A DNA stretch of 64,000 nucleotides from Pseudomonadota bacterium (lineage in GTDB: Bacteria; Pseudomonadota; Gammaproteobacteria; Steroidobacterales; Steroidobacteraceae): assembly GCA_947449495.1 (NCBI GenBank), contig CANFSB010000001.1, positions 86,201-150,200 on the forward strand, given 5' to 3'. Shown piece by piece: positions 41,259-51,148 of the stretch; the stretch's first letter is position 1; each line of letters opens with the position of its first letter. A model generated the notes under the pieces. That model was not told where the DNA came from. It made no database searches and saw only the letters and a program-made list of their open reading frames with translations. The position numbers were made by a program, and so were the translations under genes.

Positions 41259-42341
41259 TTAGGGGCTGGGCGCCACCGACTCATGCACCGCAAAACGCGT
41301 GCCGTCGTCGCCCTTAAAGGTGACGGCACAATCGCCCCAGGACGGTTGCAGCACCCACTCGGCGTCCGCCGAAAACGAGTAGTCCTGCTGATGGAAACTG
41401 CATTGCAGATGCACAGACTTAAGCGTGCCACCCTGCACGTCGGTGACTGCAAACACGCGTCGCGTCGGTCGGTAGGTCCATTTGCCGTCGCGAATCAACG
41501 CAGAAGCAGAGAAGGGTTCTAAGCTCAGCACCCGCTGCTGCAGCGTGCGGGCGCGGATGGCCACCGGATCGTCGTCGGCCACCTTGCTGACTGCAAGCAA
41601 CTGTCTATAGGCAGACAGCGCTGTGTGGTTGTCTTGCAAGGCTGCTGCCAACACAAACTGTTGACGCAGCAGCGTCGGCACCACCTCACGCGGCAAACTA
41701 TAGCGCCATCCAGGGCTGGCTTTTACATCAGCCAGACTTGCCGCAGGCGATTGCACCTCCTGCAAACCATCGCGCAGCGTGGCCAACACACTGGCTCGCA
41801 ACGCATCGTGAGTGCGTCCCAACTGGCCGTAGATGGGCACCAGCGCCGCATTGAGGAACGCGAACTCGTAATTGGACGAGACATGATTGGCAATCATGTC
41901 CTCGATAGCGCGCGCACCATCTTCGACTTGGCCTGCCTTCACCAGCGCAGCAGCAGCCTGATAGCGCTGGCCAAAGCCAGGGCCAGTGGCTGCAACACCG
42001 GGCAAACTGATGCGAATGAGCATTTGCGCGCCGTGGAAATCCACAGGCACACCATCGACTTTAGCGGGCAGCAACTTCTTGCTCTTTGCACCACGGATTA
42101 CCATCAAGGCATAGGCTTCGTTGTAGAAGCCGTCGACTGCGTTGATGTCTTCCAGCGAACCATCAGCCTTAACGGTGAACGTGATTAACACACTTGCTTC
42201 ACGGTCCCTGCCGCGCATGTCCACACTAAATTGCTTCCACCCGCCTGGCACCATTGCAGGCGGCTGAATCTCCGCAGCGAACATCGGTGCAGCACTACAC
42301 AGTGACAATGCTATGCAGGCAGAGGCCAAAGGGAACTTCAT
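41259..42341 (-). CDS. Secreted protein with TonB-C-terminal-like N-terminal region
   Basis: VLITFTVKADGSLEDINAVDGFYNEAYALMVIRGAKSKKLLPAKVDGVPVDFHGAQMLIRISLPG after the signal peptide. Confidence 0.6.
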   Translation of the reverse strand: MKFPLASACIALSLCSAAPMFAAEIQPPAMVPGGWKQFSVDMRGRDREASVLITFTVKADGSLEDINAVDGFYNEAYALMVIRGAKSKKLLPAKVDGVPVDFHGAQMLIRISLPGVAATGPGFGQRYQAAAALVKAGQVEDGARAIEDMIANHVSSNYEFAFLNAALVPIYGQLGRTHDALRASVLATLRDGLQEVQSPAASLADVKASPGWRYSLPREVVPTLLRQQFVLAAALQDNHTALSAYRQLLAVSKVADDDPVAIRARTLQQRVLSLEPFSASALIRDGKWTYRPTRRVFAVTDVQGGTLKSVHLQCSFHQQDYSFSADAEWVLQPSWGDCAVTFKGDDGTRFAVHESVAPSP

Positions 42342-42365
42342 AGGTGTTCTCCGGTGGTTACTTGA

Positions 42366-43562
42366 TCAAAGCGGATTGCGCAGCGCGCGCGGCAGCAAGA
42401 CGGCCAGCACCACACAGCACAGCATAGGAATCATCAAGGCACCCAGCACCGAGGTGGGTGAGACGTGCTGGTTCATCAGCCACGCCAGCGCCAGCGGTCC
42501 GAACATGGATCCAGCTCGGCCGATGCCATTGGCCCAGCCGACGCCCGTAGAGCGCATGGCCTCTGGGTAGTACGCCGACGCCAAGGGCCCCAGTGTGAGC
42601 ATGGACCCGATAGCGCCATAGCCAATAAATACCAGCAGACCGACCCACATCCAGGTATCGGGTGGATTGGTGGCGCACAGCGCCAGCGCACAAGCGGCAA
42701 CGGCATAGGCACCGCCCAAGCCCAACGCGACGCGACCCTTGTCGACAAATCGCGAAGCCATCCAACTACCTGTCAAGGCGCCCAGTGACAGCACAGCCAT
42801 GACTCGCGATGCCGCGGCCAAGGTCCAGCCGTTTTGCACCAGCAAGGTGGGCATCCACGTGGCAAGCCCATAGTTGGCAAACAGGTTGATGGCATTGAGA
42901 GCCCATAGCAGCACTGTGCGCGCTCGATAAGCAGGCGTGAACAGTGTGACGACCGACGGTGCAGCAACAGCAGACTGCGCAGCGCCAGCAACACTGCGCG
43001 ACTCCGGCACACCACGCCAGACCAACAGGGCAAGCAACAAAGGCGCAATGCCGCCGTACACAAAAATACCGCGCCAACCAAATGGCGCAGAGAGCAACGG
43101 TGCAATCAAGCCAGCAGACGAGGCGCCGACCGCAAAGCCACTGGCCATCATGGTGACGATGTTGACGCGGCGCGCTGCAGGGGCAATGTCCGCAACGATG
43201 GCGATGGTCACAGGCACCGTAGCGCCAAGGCCACAGCCTGCAATGAATCGCCAGAACGTAATGGCTTGCGGACTGCCAGCCTGCGTGGCGATCAGAGTGG
43301 GCAAGCCAAACAGCACCAAGCTGATCAGCAACCAGCGCCTGCGACCCTGACGGTCTGCCAGCGGACTAAGCAGCAGCGCACCAACGGCCATACCCGCCAG
43401 CGATGCCGAGCCAGCATAGGCAAAGGCGGTTGGCGCAACGCCGAACTCCTTGGCCATGAGCGGGATGGCCATGGCCAGCATCTGGCCGTCATAGCCATCA
43501 AAAAACACCGACAGCGCACACAGCGCCACGACATACCACTGGCGACCTGATAGTTCGACCAT
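42366..43562 (-). CDS. MFS transporter (aromatic acid:H+ symporter-like)
   Basis: FFDGYDGQMLAMAIPLMAKEFGV...LLSPLADRQGRRRWLL... Confidence 0.88.
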   Translation of the reverse strand: MVELSGRQWYVVALCALSVFFDGYDGQMLAMAIPLMAKEFGVAPTAFAYAGSASLAGMAVGALLLSPLADRQGRRRWLLISLVLFGLPTLIATQAGSPQAITFWRFIAGCGLGATVPVTIAIVADIAPAARRVNIVTMMASGFAVGASSAGLIAPLLSAPFGWRGIFVYGGIAPLLLALLVWRGVPESRSVAGAAQSAVAAPSVVTLFTPAYRARTVLLWALNAINLFANYGLATWMPTLLVQNGWTLAAASRVMAVLSLGALTGSWMASRFVDKGRVALGLGGAYAVAACALALCATNPPDTWMWVGLLVFIGYGAIGSMLTLGPLASAYYPEAMRSTGVGWANGIGRAGSMFGPLALAWLMNQHVSPTSVLGALMIPMLCCVVLAVLLPRALRNPL

Positions 43563-43598
43563 TGGAGCCCCCTATTCTTGTTGTGCCTACAGTGTAAG

Positions 43599-44615
43599 TC
43601 AGAAGACCAAGCCGTCACGCCCCACGATGATTTCACCGGCAAACTCGCGCGCCGCCTCCCGGCGGTAGAACTCGTCGTCCAAACCCGGCTCCCACCCGCC
43701 CGGAATGATGTGATTGAGCACCAGAGTGCGTACGCCAGCCTCACGCGCCATACGCCCCGCTACATCCAACGGCGTATGGGTGCCGACGATATGGGCCCAG
43801 ATGCCCTCGGGATTATCGGCATAGGCACCGGCCCTCACCCGCTCATCAAACGACACACGCGTGGCTGCCACATGCATGGCCTCGCAGACCAGCACATCCG
43901 CGCCGCGAGCCAGATTCACCAGATTGGCTGAATACGCTGTATCGCCAGAGAACACGATACTGCGACCACGTGCATCAAAGCGCAGCGCCACAGATCGCTG
44001 CGGCGTGCGCTGCTTAGACTCTGTCGGGTAATGGCTGTTTTCGATGGCCCGCACAGTCAGCTGCGCATCGGTGAAAATTATTTTAGGTGTGGCGGTGGCA
44101 GCGATCTCCTGCGCCTTGAATAAATCAGCCACACGCGCAGAGCGCGCCTCATCAACCAAGCGGATCTGTTCGTTGACCTGGTTGTACGCAATAGCGGCAG
44201 CCACCAAGCGACGCGTGCCGGCAGGCCCATGAATGACCGTGGGCACAACACGACCGCCGGTCCATTGATGTCCCATCAAAGACACCACATCGGCCACGTG
44301 GTCATCGTGCAGGTGCGTCAAGAACACCTGGCCGACGTCGCGATAGTTAAGGTTGGCGCGCACCAGCGCAGCCAACGCGCCATAGCCGCAGTCGACCATG
44401 TACAGCCGCTTGTCGATGATCACGACGCCGGCCGTTTCACCACGCACGAGGTTGAAGTTGGGGCCGCCCTGCGTTCCCAATAACAGGGCCTGCATGCCTG
44501 CACCGGGCGCCTCGGCCGCGCGTAGCACTGCCGGCATAGCAGACGTAGCAGCAAGCGCTGCGAACCCACGCAGGACTTGGCGTCTGGCGCAATGAATCGG
44601 ATCTTTGTCTGTCAT
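43599..44615 (-). CDS. MBL-fold metallo-hydrolase
   Basis: VFLTHLHDDHVADVVSLMGHQWTGGR motif; Tat-like RRQVLRGFAALAATSAMP N-terminus. Confidence 0.9.
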   Translation of the reverse strand: MTDKDPIHCARRQVLRGFAALAATSAMPAVLRAAEAPGAGMQALLLGTQGGPNFNLVRGETAGVVIIDKRLYMVDCGYGALAALVRANLNYRDVGQVFLTHLHDDHVADVVSLMGHQWTGGRVVPTVIHGPAGTRRLVAAAIAYNQVNEQIRLVDEARSARVADLFKAQEIAATATPKIIFTDAQLTVRAIENSHYPTESKQRTPQRSVALRFDARGRSIVFSGDTAYSANLVNLARGADVLVCEAMHVAATRVSFDERVRAGAYADNPEGIWAHIVGTHTPLDVAGRMAREAGVRTLVLNHIIPGGWEPGLDDEFYRREAAREFAGEIIVGRDGLVF

Positions 44616-45373
44616 GGCTTAGTAAACCCTGCGTCGCTCAATAGCGCCTGCGCCTTGGCGCCACGAAGATAGCGCAAGAATACGCTGGCATCGGACCCTG
44701 CTGCGACCACGGCTGCCGCCGGATACCGGATGGGCGCATGCGTGTTGGCCGGGAACACATCGACCACGCGCACCCGCGACTCTGCTTTGGCATCGGTGGC
44801 ATACACGATGCCCAGTGGCGCTTCACCACGTGCCACGAAGTTGAGCGCAGTACGCACATTGTCCGCGGCCACCAGTCTGGTTTCGATAGCTGCCCACACA
44901 CCCAGATGCATCAGCGCCTCTTGCGCGTATTTACCGACCGGCACCGAGGCAGGATCACCGGTAGAGAGACGACCTGAGGCACCCAGTGCAGCAGCCAGCG
45001 CGAAGGCTGGCGCAATCTTTAGCGTGAGTTTGCTGTCAGTCGGCGCGATGAGCACCAGCGAATTGCCGGCGATGTCGGCGCGTGTTGCTGGCTGTATGAG
45101 CTTGCGTGTCTGCAGATAGTCCATCCACTGCTGATCTGCTGACACAAACACATCTGCCGGCGCGCCGGATTCGATCTGCCGTGCCAGCACCGAACTGGCT
45201 GCGAACGAAAACCGCACGGCATTGCCGGTGTCTGCTGTGTAGGCGCTGCCGACCTCTTGCAACACATCGGTGAGCGATGACGCTGCAAACACGGTAATAA
45301 CCCGCTCGGCAGCCGGCGCAGCAGACGTGCCAAGACACAGTAGCGACAGGGCGAGTATCCAGATATTTTTCAT
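44612..45373 (-). CDS. modA: Molybdate ABC transporter periplasmic binding protein
   Basis: ITVFAASSLTDVLQEVGSAYTADTGNAVRFSFAASSVLARQIESGAPADVFVSADQQWMDYL. Confidence 0.9.
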   Translation of the reverse strand: MKNIWILALSLLCLGTSAAPAAERVITVFAASSLTDVLQEVGSAYTADTGNAVRFSFAASSVLARQIESGAPADVFVSADQQWMDYLQTRKLIQPATRADIAGNSLVLIAPTDSKLTLKIAPAFALAAALGASGRLSTGDPASVPVGKYAQEALMHLGVWAAIETRLVAADNVRTALNFVARGEAPLGIVYATDAKAESRVRVVDVFPANTHAPIRYPAAAVVAAGSDASVFLRYLRGAKAQALLSDAGFTKP

Positions 45374-45457
45374 GGTTTACGTCAGGTACCAATGATGGCT
45401 GTATCTTACAGACCTTAACTGCGCAGCTATCGCACCATCGTCAGGAGTCCGCTCATC

Positions 45458-46882
45458 ATGACCAGCCAAGCACAACCCATTGCCCCCTTTCACCTGCTGA
45501 TCGACGGCAAGCTTGTGGCCGGTTCCGGCAATTTTGATGTGATCAACCCTGCGACAGAAACCGTGCTTGCCGCCTGCCCCAGAGCCGATCTGGCGCAACT
45601 TAACCAAGCCGTCGCCGCCGCCAAAGCGGCTTTTCCTGCCTGGGCCGCGCGGCCACTGCGCGAGCGCGCACTACTACTGGTCAAACTGGCAGACTCTACT
45701 GATGCCCACGCGGCCGACATCGCGCCGGTACTGACGCAAGAACAGGGCAAGCCGCTGGGCGGCGCCGCCTACGAAATGATGATTGCCGCCGGCACGCTGC
45801 GTGCCTTTGCGGCCATGGACTTGCCACCAACCGTTATCAAGGACACCGCCGACACACAGGTGGTGCGGATGCGTTCTCCACTGGGTGTGGTAGCTGCCAT
45901 CGCGCCCTGGAACTTCCCCGTCATCATGATGATGACCAAGGTTGCGCCGGCGCTGCTGGCAGGTAACACCGTGGTGTTCAAGCCTGCACCCACTACGCCA
46001 CTGGCCTCACTGCGCGTGGCCGAACTGTGCGCCAGCATTTTCCCGCCGGGCGTGGTCAACGTGATCGCAGACGTAAACGACTTGGGAGATGCACTGACCA
46101 GTCACCCGGATGTGGCCAAGGTGGCCTTCACCGGCTCTACTGCCACTGGTCGTAAGGTCATGGCCAGTGCAGCACCCACACTCAAGCGACTCACGCTTGA
46201 GCTCGGCGGCAACGACGCTGCCATCGTGCTGGACGACGTGGACCCCAAAGAGATTGCACCCAAGCTGTTCTTTGCGGCGATGGTCAACTCTGGTCAGGTT
46301 TGCTTGGCTGCCAAGCGCATCTATCTGCCCGAGTCGCTGTACGACGCCATCTGCGCCGAACTGGCCGTGCTGGCAGATGCAGCAGTCGTGGGCAACGGCA
46401 TGGACCCAGCGTCGCAGTTCGGTCCGGTGCAGAACCGCATGCAATACGAAAAGGTTAAAGCCATCATCGAAGACGCGCGCACGCGCGGCAACGTGATTGG
46501 TGGCGGCAAGCCCTTCGAGGGTCCGGGCTTTTTCATCCGTCCTACTATCATTGCTGGCCTGCCCGACGATGCGCGGCTGGTGTGCGAAGAACAATTTGGC
46601 CCGGTGATGCCAGTGCTCAAGTATTCCAAGCTGGAAGACGCCATCGCCCGCGCCAACGACTCGGAATATGGCTTGGGCGGCACAGTATGGTCCGCCGATA
46701 CAGAGCGCGCCTTCGTAGTAGCTCAGCAACTACAGACCGGCACGGTGTGGATCAACAAGCACTTGGACCTGTCCCCCGACGTGCCTTATGGCGGGACCAA
46801 ACAATCGGGCTTTGGCGCAGAGCTGGGTCAGCAGGGTCTGGAGGAATATACCCAGGCGCGCAACATCAACATCGCCAAGTAG
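45458..46882 (+). CDS. Aldehyde dehydrogenase family protein
   Basis: PLGVVAAIAPWNFPVIMMMTKVAPALLAGNTVVFKPAPTTPL...LELGGNDAAIVLDDVD...NSGQVCLAAKRIYL. Confidence 0.95.
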   Translation: MTSQAQPIAPFHLLIDGKLVAGSGNFDVINPATETVLAACPRADLAQLNQAVAAAKAAFPAWAARPLRERALLLVKLADSTDAHAADIAPVLTQEQGKPLGGAAYEMMIAAGTLRAFAAMDLPPTVIKDTADTQVVRMRSPLGVVAAIAPWNFPVIMMMTKVAPALLAGNTVVFKPAPTTPLASLRVAELCASIFPPGVVNVIADVNDLGDALTSHPDVAKVAFTGSTATGRKVMASAAPTLKRLTLELGGNDAAIVLDDVDPKEIAPKLFFAAMVNSGQVCLAAKRIYLPESLYDAICAELAVLADAAVVGNGMDPASQFGPVQNRMQYEKVKAIIEDARTRGNVIGGGKPFEGPGFFIRPTIIAGLPDDARLVCEEQFGPVMPVLKYSKLEDAIARANDSEYGLGGTVWSADTERAFVVAQQLQTGTVWINKHLDLSPDVPYGGTKQSGFGAELGQQGLEEYTQARNINIAK

Positions 46883-46974
46883 GGCTCATTGACAACCGGT
46901 GATCGCGGCACGGTACCGACCGCGACCGCGGTTATACTTGCCGCAACGGCTCGAAATTAAATGTTGGGGGACTG

Positions 46975-49065
46975 ATGATGAAAGTAGTGTCCGCGCACCT
47001 GCGCCGCCTGTCAGCACTGACCTTGTCGCTGTTGACCTGCACCGCGCTGCTGACAGCTGCTGCGTCAGCGCAGAGCTTGGATGCCTTCTCCTCGCAGGCT
47101 TTGAGCAAACTGCCCCAGACCAGCTGGCCCACCAACGGCGGCAGTCTGTTCAACCAGCGCTACTCGCCGCTGGCGAGCATTGACCGCAGCAATGTGGCGC
47201 AACTCAAGGGCATGTGGCGCACACACCTGAAGGGTTCTGGTCTGGCACCAAAGTACTCGGGCGAGGCACAACCGTTGGTGCATGAGGGCGTCATCTACAT
47301 CATCACCGGTGCTGACGATGTGTTTGCGCTCGACGTGGTCAGCGGCAACATCCTGTGGGAGCACGCGGCCGATCTCGATCCCAAGATCAGCTCCGTGTGC
47401 TGTGGCTGGACCAACCGCGGCGCCGGCCTGGGCGATGGCAAAGTGTTTTTCGGCGCGCTCGACGGCCGTCTGGTTGCGCTCGACATGAAGACCGGAAAGC
47501 AAGCCTGGTCGGTACAAGTGGAACGTTGGCAGGAAGGCTTTTCGCTGACCACTGCGCCGCTGTATTACGACGGCATGGTCATCACTGGCGTTGCCGGTGG
47601 CGAGTTGGGTGTCCGCGGTCGCGTCAAGGCCTTTGATGCACGCGACGGCAAACTGCTGTGGACGTTCTATACGGTGCCCGGTCCGGGTGAACCCGGCCAC
47701 GACACTTGGCCCAAAGACAGCGATGCGTGGCAGCACGGTGGCGGCACGGTCTGGCATACACCGGCTGTCGATCGTGAACTGGGGCTGTTGTATTTCTCGA
47801 CGGGCAACCCGGGCCCTGACTTCAATGGTGCTGTGCGCGGCGGTGACAATCTGTACACCGCGTCCATCGTTGCCATCGAGGCCCGCACCGGCAAGTACCG
47901 CTGGCACTACCAGGAAGTGCACCACGACATCTGGGACTACGATGCACCCAACCCGGTGGTGCTGTTCGATGCCAAGGTCGCTGGCAAGCAGCGCAAGGGA
48001 CTTGCCCAAGTGGGCAAGACCGGCTGGGCGTACATACTCGATCGCACTACCGGCAAGCCGCTGGTCGGCATTGATGAGCGCCCCGTGCCGCAAGAGCCGC
48101 GGCAACTGACCGCCGCAACGCAGCCCTATCCGCGCGGCGATGCGGTCGTGCCGCAGCACATCGACATTGCCCCTGAGGGCTATGACTTGGTCAATGGCGG
48201 CAAGATCTTCACGCCGTTCTTTGGCAACAAGGGTCTGGTAGCCAGCCCCAGCTTGTACGGCGGTGCCAACTGGCCACCGAGCTCCTTAGACCCTGTGCGT
48301 CACCGCCTGTTCGTCTGCGCTTCAGACGTGCCGGGTCTATTCGTCGGTGGTAGCGAGACGCACGGCCAGCCGCCGGTGCTGGGCGAAAACTATGTGGGTG
48401 GCGTCGTCGGCTTTGCGCCGCTGCCGCGTAGCGGCATCTTTGCCGCGCTGGACGTCACCACCAACAAGTTGGTGTGGCGACAACGCTGGATGGACCAGTG
48501 CTATAGCGGCTCAGTGGCCACGGCTGGCGGACTGGTGTTTGTCGGTCGCAATGATGGGCGGCTGACAGCGCTGGATTCAGACACCGGCCGTACGCTGTGG
48601 CAGTTTCAGACCGGCGCCGGCATGAACGCACCGGCCAGCGTGTTCGAGCATGCAGGCAAGCAGTATGTGGTGGCCTTGTCAGCGGGCAATGCGCTGGCAG
48701 GTACGGCACATGGTGACAGCGTGTGGTTGTTCGGGCTCGACGGCAAACTGCCGCCGGCCAAGGCTCGCGATAGCGAGGCGCCGCCTGCCGTTACAGCCAC
48801 CGCACCGGCAACGACTGCAAGCACCGCCAACACCAGCAAGGTTTCCGGCGCCGAGATCTTCCAGCAGGCCTGCGTGCCCTGCCACGGACCCGACGGTAAG
48901 GGTGGCCATGGTGGCGGCGCACCGCTGAATAAGGTCACCGATCTGGCGGCAGTTGAGCGCACCATCACCGAAGGTCGCAAGACCATGCCACCCTTCGGCG
49001 GCGCACTGACGGCTGAGCAGATCCAGGCCGTCAGCCGCTATATCGTCAGCGATCTGTTCAAGTAA
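46975..49065 (+). CDS. PQQ-dependent quinohemoprotein dehydrogenase with C-terminal cytochrome c
   Basis: Propeller repeats; vicinal Cys SSVCCGWTNRG; HHDIWDYDAPN; CVPCHGPDGKGGHGG heme site. Confidence 0.93.
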   Translation: MMKVVSAHLRRLSALTLSLLTCTALLTAAASAQSLDAFSSQALSKLPQTSWPTNGGSLFNQRYSPLASIDRSNVAQLKGMWRTHLKGSGLAPKYSGEAQPLVHEGVIYIITGADDVFALDVVSGNILWEHAADLDPKISSVCCGWTNRGAGLGDGKVFFGALDGRLVALDMKTGKQAWSVQVERWQEGFSLTTAPLYYDGMVITGVAGGELGVRGRVKAFDARDGKLLWTFYTVPGPGEPGHDTWPKDSDAWQHGGGTVWHTPAVDRELGLLYFSTGNPGPDFNGAVRGGDNLYTASIVAIEARTGKYRWHYQEVHHDIWDYDAPNPVVLFDAKVAGKQRKGLAQVGKTGWAYILDRTTGKPLVGIDERPVPQEPRQLTAATQPYPRGDAVVPQHIDIAPEGYDLVNGGKIFTPFFGNKGLVASPSLYGGANWPPSSLDPVRHRLFVCASDVPGLFVGGSETHGQPPVLGENYVGGVVGFAPLPRSGIFAALDVTTNKLVWRQRWMDQCYSGSVATAGGLVFVGRNDGRLTALDSDTGRTLWQFQTGAGMNAPASVFEHAGKQYVVALSAGNALAGTAHGDSVWLFGLDGKLPPAKARDSEAPPAVTATAPATTASTANTSKVSGAEIFQQACVPCHGPDGKGGHGGGAPLNKVTDLAAVERTITEGRKTMPPFGGALTAEQIQAVSRYIVSDLFK

Positions 49066-49080
49066 GGTCGCCGCCGCACA

Positions 49081-51060
49081 TCACTCCCGCGCGCGGTACA
49101 CCGTCGCGGGTTGATCGCGCAGTTGACGCAACACGCCCGGGCGCATGCGCCCGACCACGTGCATCTCGCAAGGCTTGCAGTCAAAGCGCAGCGTGAGCGT
49201 GTCATCGCCATGCTGCAGCACCAACGGCTGTGCGCGCACAGTGCCCTGCACTCCCACCACGCCCTTGGCCTGCTTGGGGCAGAGGCTCAGGCTGTAGCGG
49301 ACGCAATGCTTGGTGATCATCAAGCTGACTTCACCGAGCTCTTCGTGACTCTCGTAAGCAGACTCGATTATCTTCACGCCGTGGCGTGCATAAAACGCTG
49401 CGGCCTTGTGGTTATAGACGTTGGCCAGATAACTGACCGTGTCTTCGGGATAGTCCGCTGGTGGATCCAGTGGTACGGCGCGTGGCAGTCGCTCCAGCCC
49501 CTGTGTGCGCGCCGTATCGAGCGCGACGACTGCATCGCGGCGCAACCCGTTGAGCACGGATGCAGGCACGAACCATGCCGCATCGGCTGGCAGGTGCACA
49601 TCGCGCGCCACATAGTCGGTGTTGCCCAAGCGGGTGAGTTGATCGCGCAGCGTTTGCACGGCTCGCTCGGCATCGCGTGCCGGCTCAAAGGCACGCTCGA
49701 TACGCGCCGCACCCGAGAAGCCGTCTTCATCGAGCAAGGTCAGCTCCAACCCGCTGCGACCCGCGTCATTCCAGGGCGAAAGAAGCACATCGACCGCAAT
49801 GCGCCGTTCGGCCGACGGCTTGGCCATCAGGCGCTCCCAGTCCATGTCGCGGTTGCGATGTAGCACCGCACCCTTGCGCAGATCTTTTAGATCCTTGGTG
49901 CCGGTAGAGCCTGCACGCGCCGCAAGATTGGGTTCGACGCGCCACAGCCCGCCGCTCAGATGCTGCGTCGTGTTGGCCTGCACGCCCTGCAACTCACCCT
50001 GCAAGTCAGTCCAAGTGATTGAGTCGCCGTTGTTGAGGACTGCTGCCGGGTCGTCCAACACCACATCAAAATGTCGCGGCGCCACCGCCGCCACATGTCC
50101 CAGCGGCAAACCTGCATGCTTGGGCGTGTCAAACGAACCGATGTCTTCTTTGCGGCCGTTTACAAAGTAATCGGTACCGCCGCGGTTGAAGCCCTGCTCC
50201 GGCTGCGGCGTGAACGTAAAGGTGCTGCGCCCGCTGCTGCTGCGTGCAAACTCCGGACGGCGCTCTAGCAGTTCATCAAACAACACGCGGTAATGTGCGG
50301 TTACGTTCTTAACCGTGGCCATGTCTTTGTAGCGGCCTTCAATCTTGAAGCAGCGCACGCCGGCATCGACCAACGCATCGAGGTTAAGGCTCTGGTCGTT
50401 ATCCTTGAGGCTCAGCACGTGTTTGTCGTGCGCAATAATCTGTCCGGCTTGATCTTTGACCGTGAACGGCAGACGGCATTCCTGCGAACAATTGCCGCGG
50501 TTGGCACTGCGACCGGTGTGCGCATGACTGATGAAGCACTGACCGCTATAGGCAACGCACAGTGCGCCGTGGATAAAGAACTCGAGTGTGGCCTGCTGCA
50601 CCTCTGCGGCAATGGCACTGATCTGTTGCAGCGTCAGTTCGCGCGCCAGCACCATTTGCGATATGCCAGAATCCTGCAGAAAGCGCGCCTTAGCAGGTGT
50701 GCGGATATCGGTCTGCGTACTGGCATGCAGCTGAATGGGCGGCATGTCGATCTCGAGCAGGCCCATGTCCTGGATGATGAGTGCATCCACACCCGCGTCA
50801 TACAACTGCCAGGCCATACGCCGCGCAGGCTCCAGCTCATCGTCGCGCAGGATGGTGTTGAGCGTGACGAAGATGCGCGAGTGAAAGCGATGCGCGTGGC
50901 TTACGAGCCGCGCGATGTCTGCAACAGAGTTAGTGGCTTTGTCGCGTGCGCCCATGTCGGGCCCACCGATGTACACCGCATCGGCGCCATGGTTGATCGC
51001 CTCGATGCCTATCTCGGCATTACGCGCGGGCGAGAGCAGTTCCAAGTGGGGACGGTGCAT
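49081..51060 (-). CDS. U32-family peptidase-like protein (RlhA/YdcP-like)
   Basis: MHRPHLELLSPARNAEIGIEAINHGADAVYIGGPDMGARDKATNS...HGALCVAYSGQCFISHAHTGRSANRGNCSQECRLPF; start at 51060. Confidence 0.9.
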   Translation of the reverse strand: MHRPHLELLSPARNAEIGIEAINHGADAVYIGGPDMGARDKATNSVADIARLVSHAHRFHSRIFVTLNTILRDDELEPARRMAWQLYDAGVDALIIQDMGLLEIDMPPIQLHASTQTDIRTPAKARFLQDSGISQMVLARELTLQQISAIAAEVQQATLEFFIHGALCVAYSGQCFISHAHTGRSANRGNCSQECRLPFTVKDQAGQIIAHDKHVLSLKDNDQSLNLDALVDAGVRCFKIEGRYKDMATVKNVTAHYRVLFDELLERRPEFARSSSGRSTFTFTPQPEQGFNRGGTDYFVNGRKEDIGSFDTPKHAGLPLGHVAAVAPRHFDVVLDDPAAVLNNGDSITWTDLQGELQGVQANTTQHLSGGLWRVEPNLAARAGSTGTKDLKDLRKGAVLHRNRDMDWERLMAKPSAERRIAVDVLLSPWNDAGRSGLELTLLDEDGFSGAARIERAFEPARDAERAVQTLRDQLTRLGNTDYVARDVHLPADAAWFVPASVLNGLRRDAVVALDTARTQGLERLPRAVPLDPPADYPEDTVSYLANVYNHKAAAFYARHGVKIIESAYESHEELGEVSLMITKHCVRYSLSLCPKQAKGVVGVQGTVRAQPLVLQHGDDTLTLRFDCKPCEMHVVGRMRPGVLRQLRDQPATVYRARE

Positions 51061-51148
51061 GAATTGGGTGCCTGAGTCAGGGGGCAGGCATGGTAACGCA
51101 GCGCAGCAGGACGGCTGATCTGGATTGATCAGCCGCCTTTTACCGCTG

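Noticed and set aside
46889-46938. TTGACA and TATACT upstream of the PQQ dehydrogenase
   Set aside because: Spacing of about 38 bp is incompatible with a single sigma70 promoter
47065-48159. Long minus-strand ORF (364 aa)
   Set aside because: Antisense to the PQQ dehydrogenase
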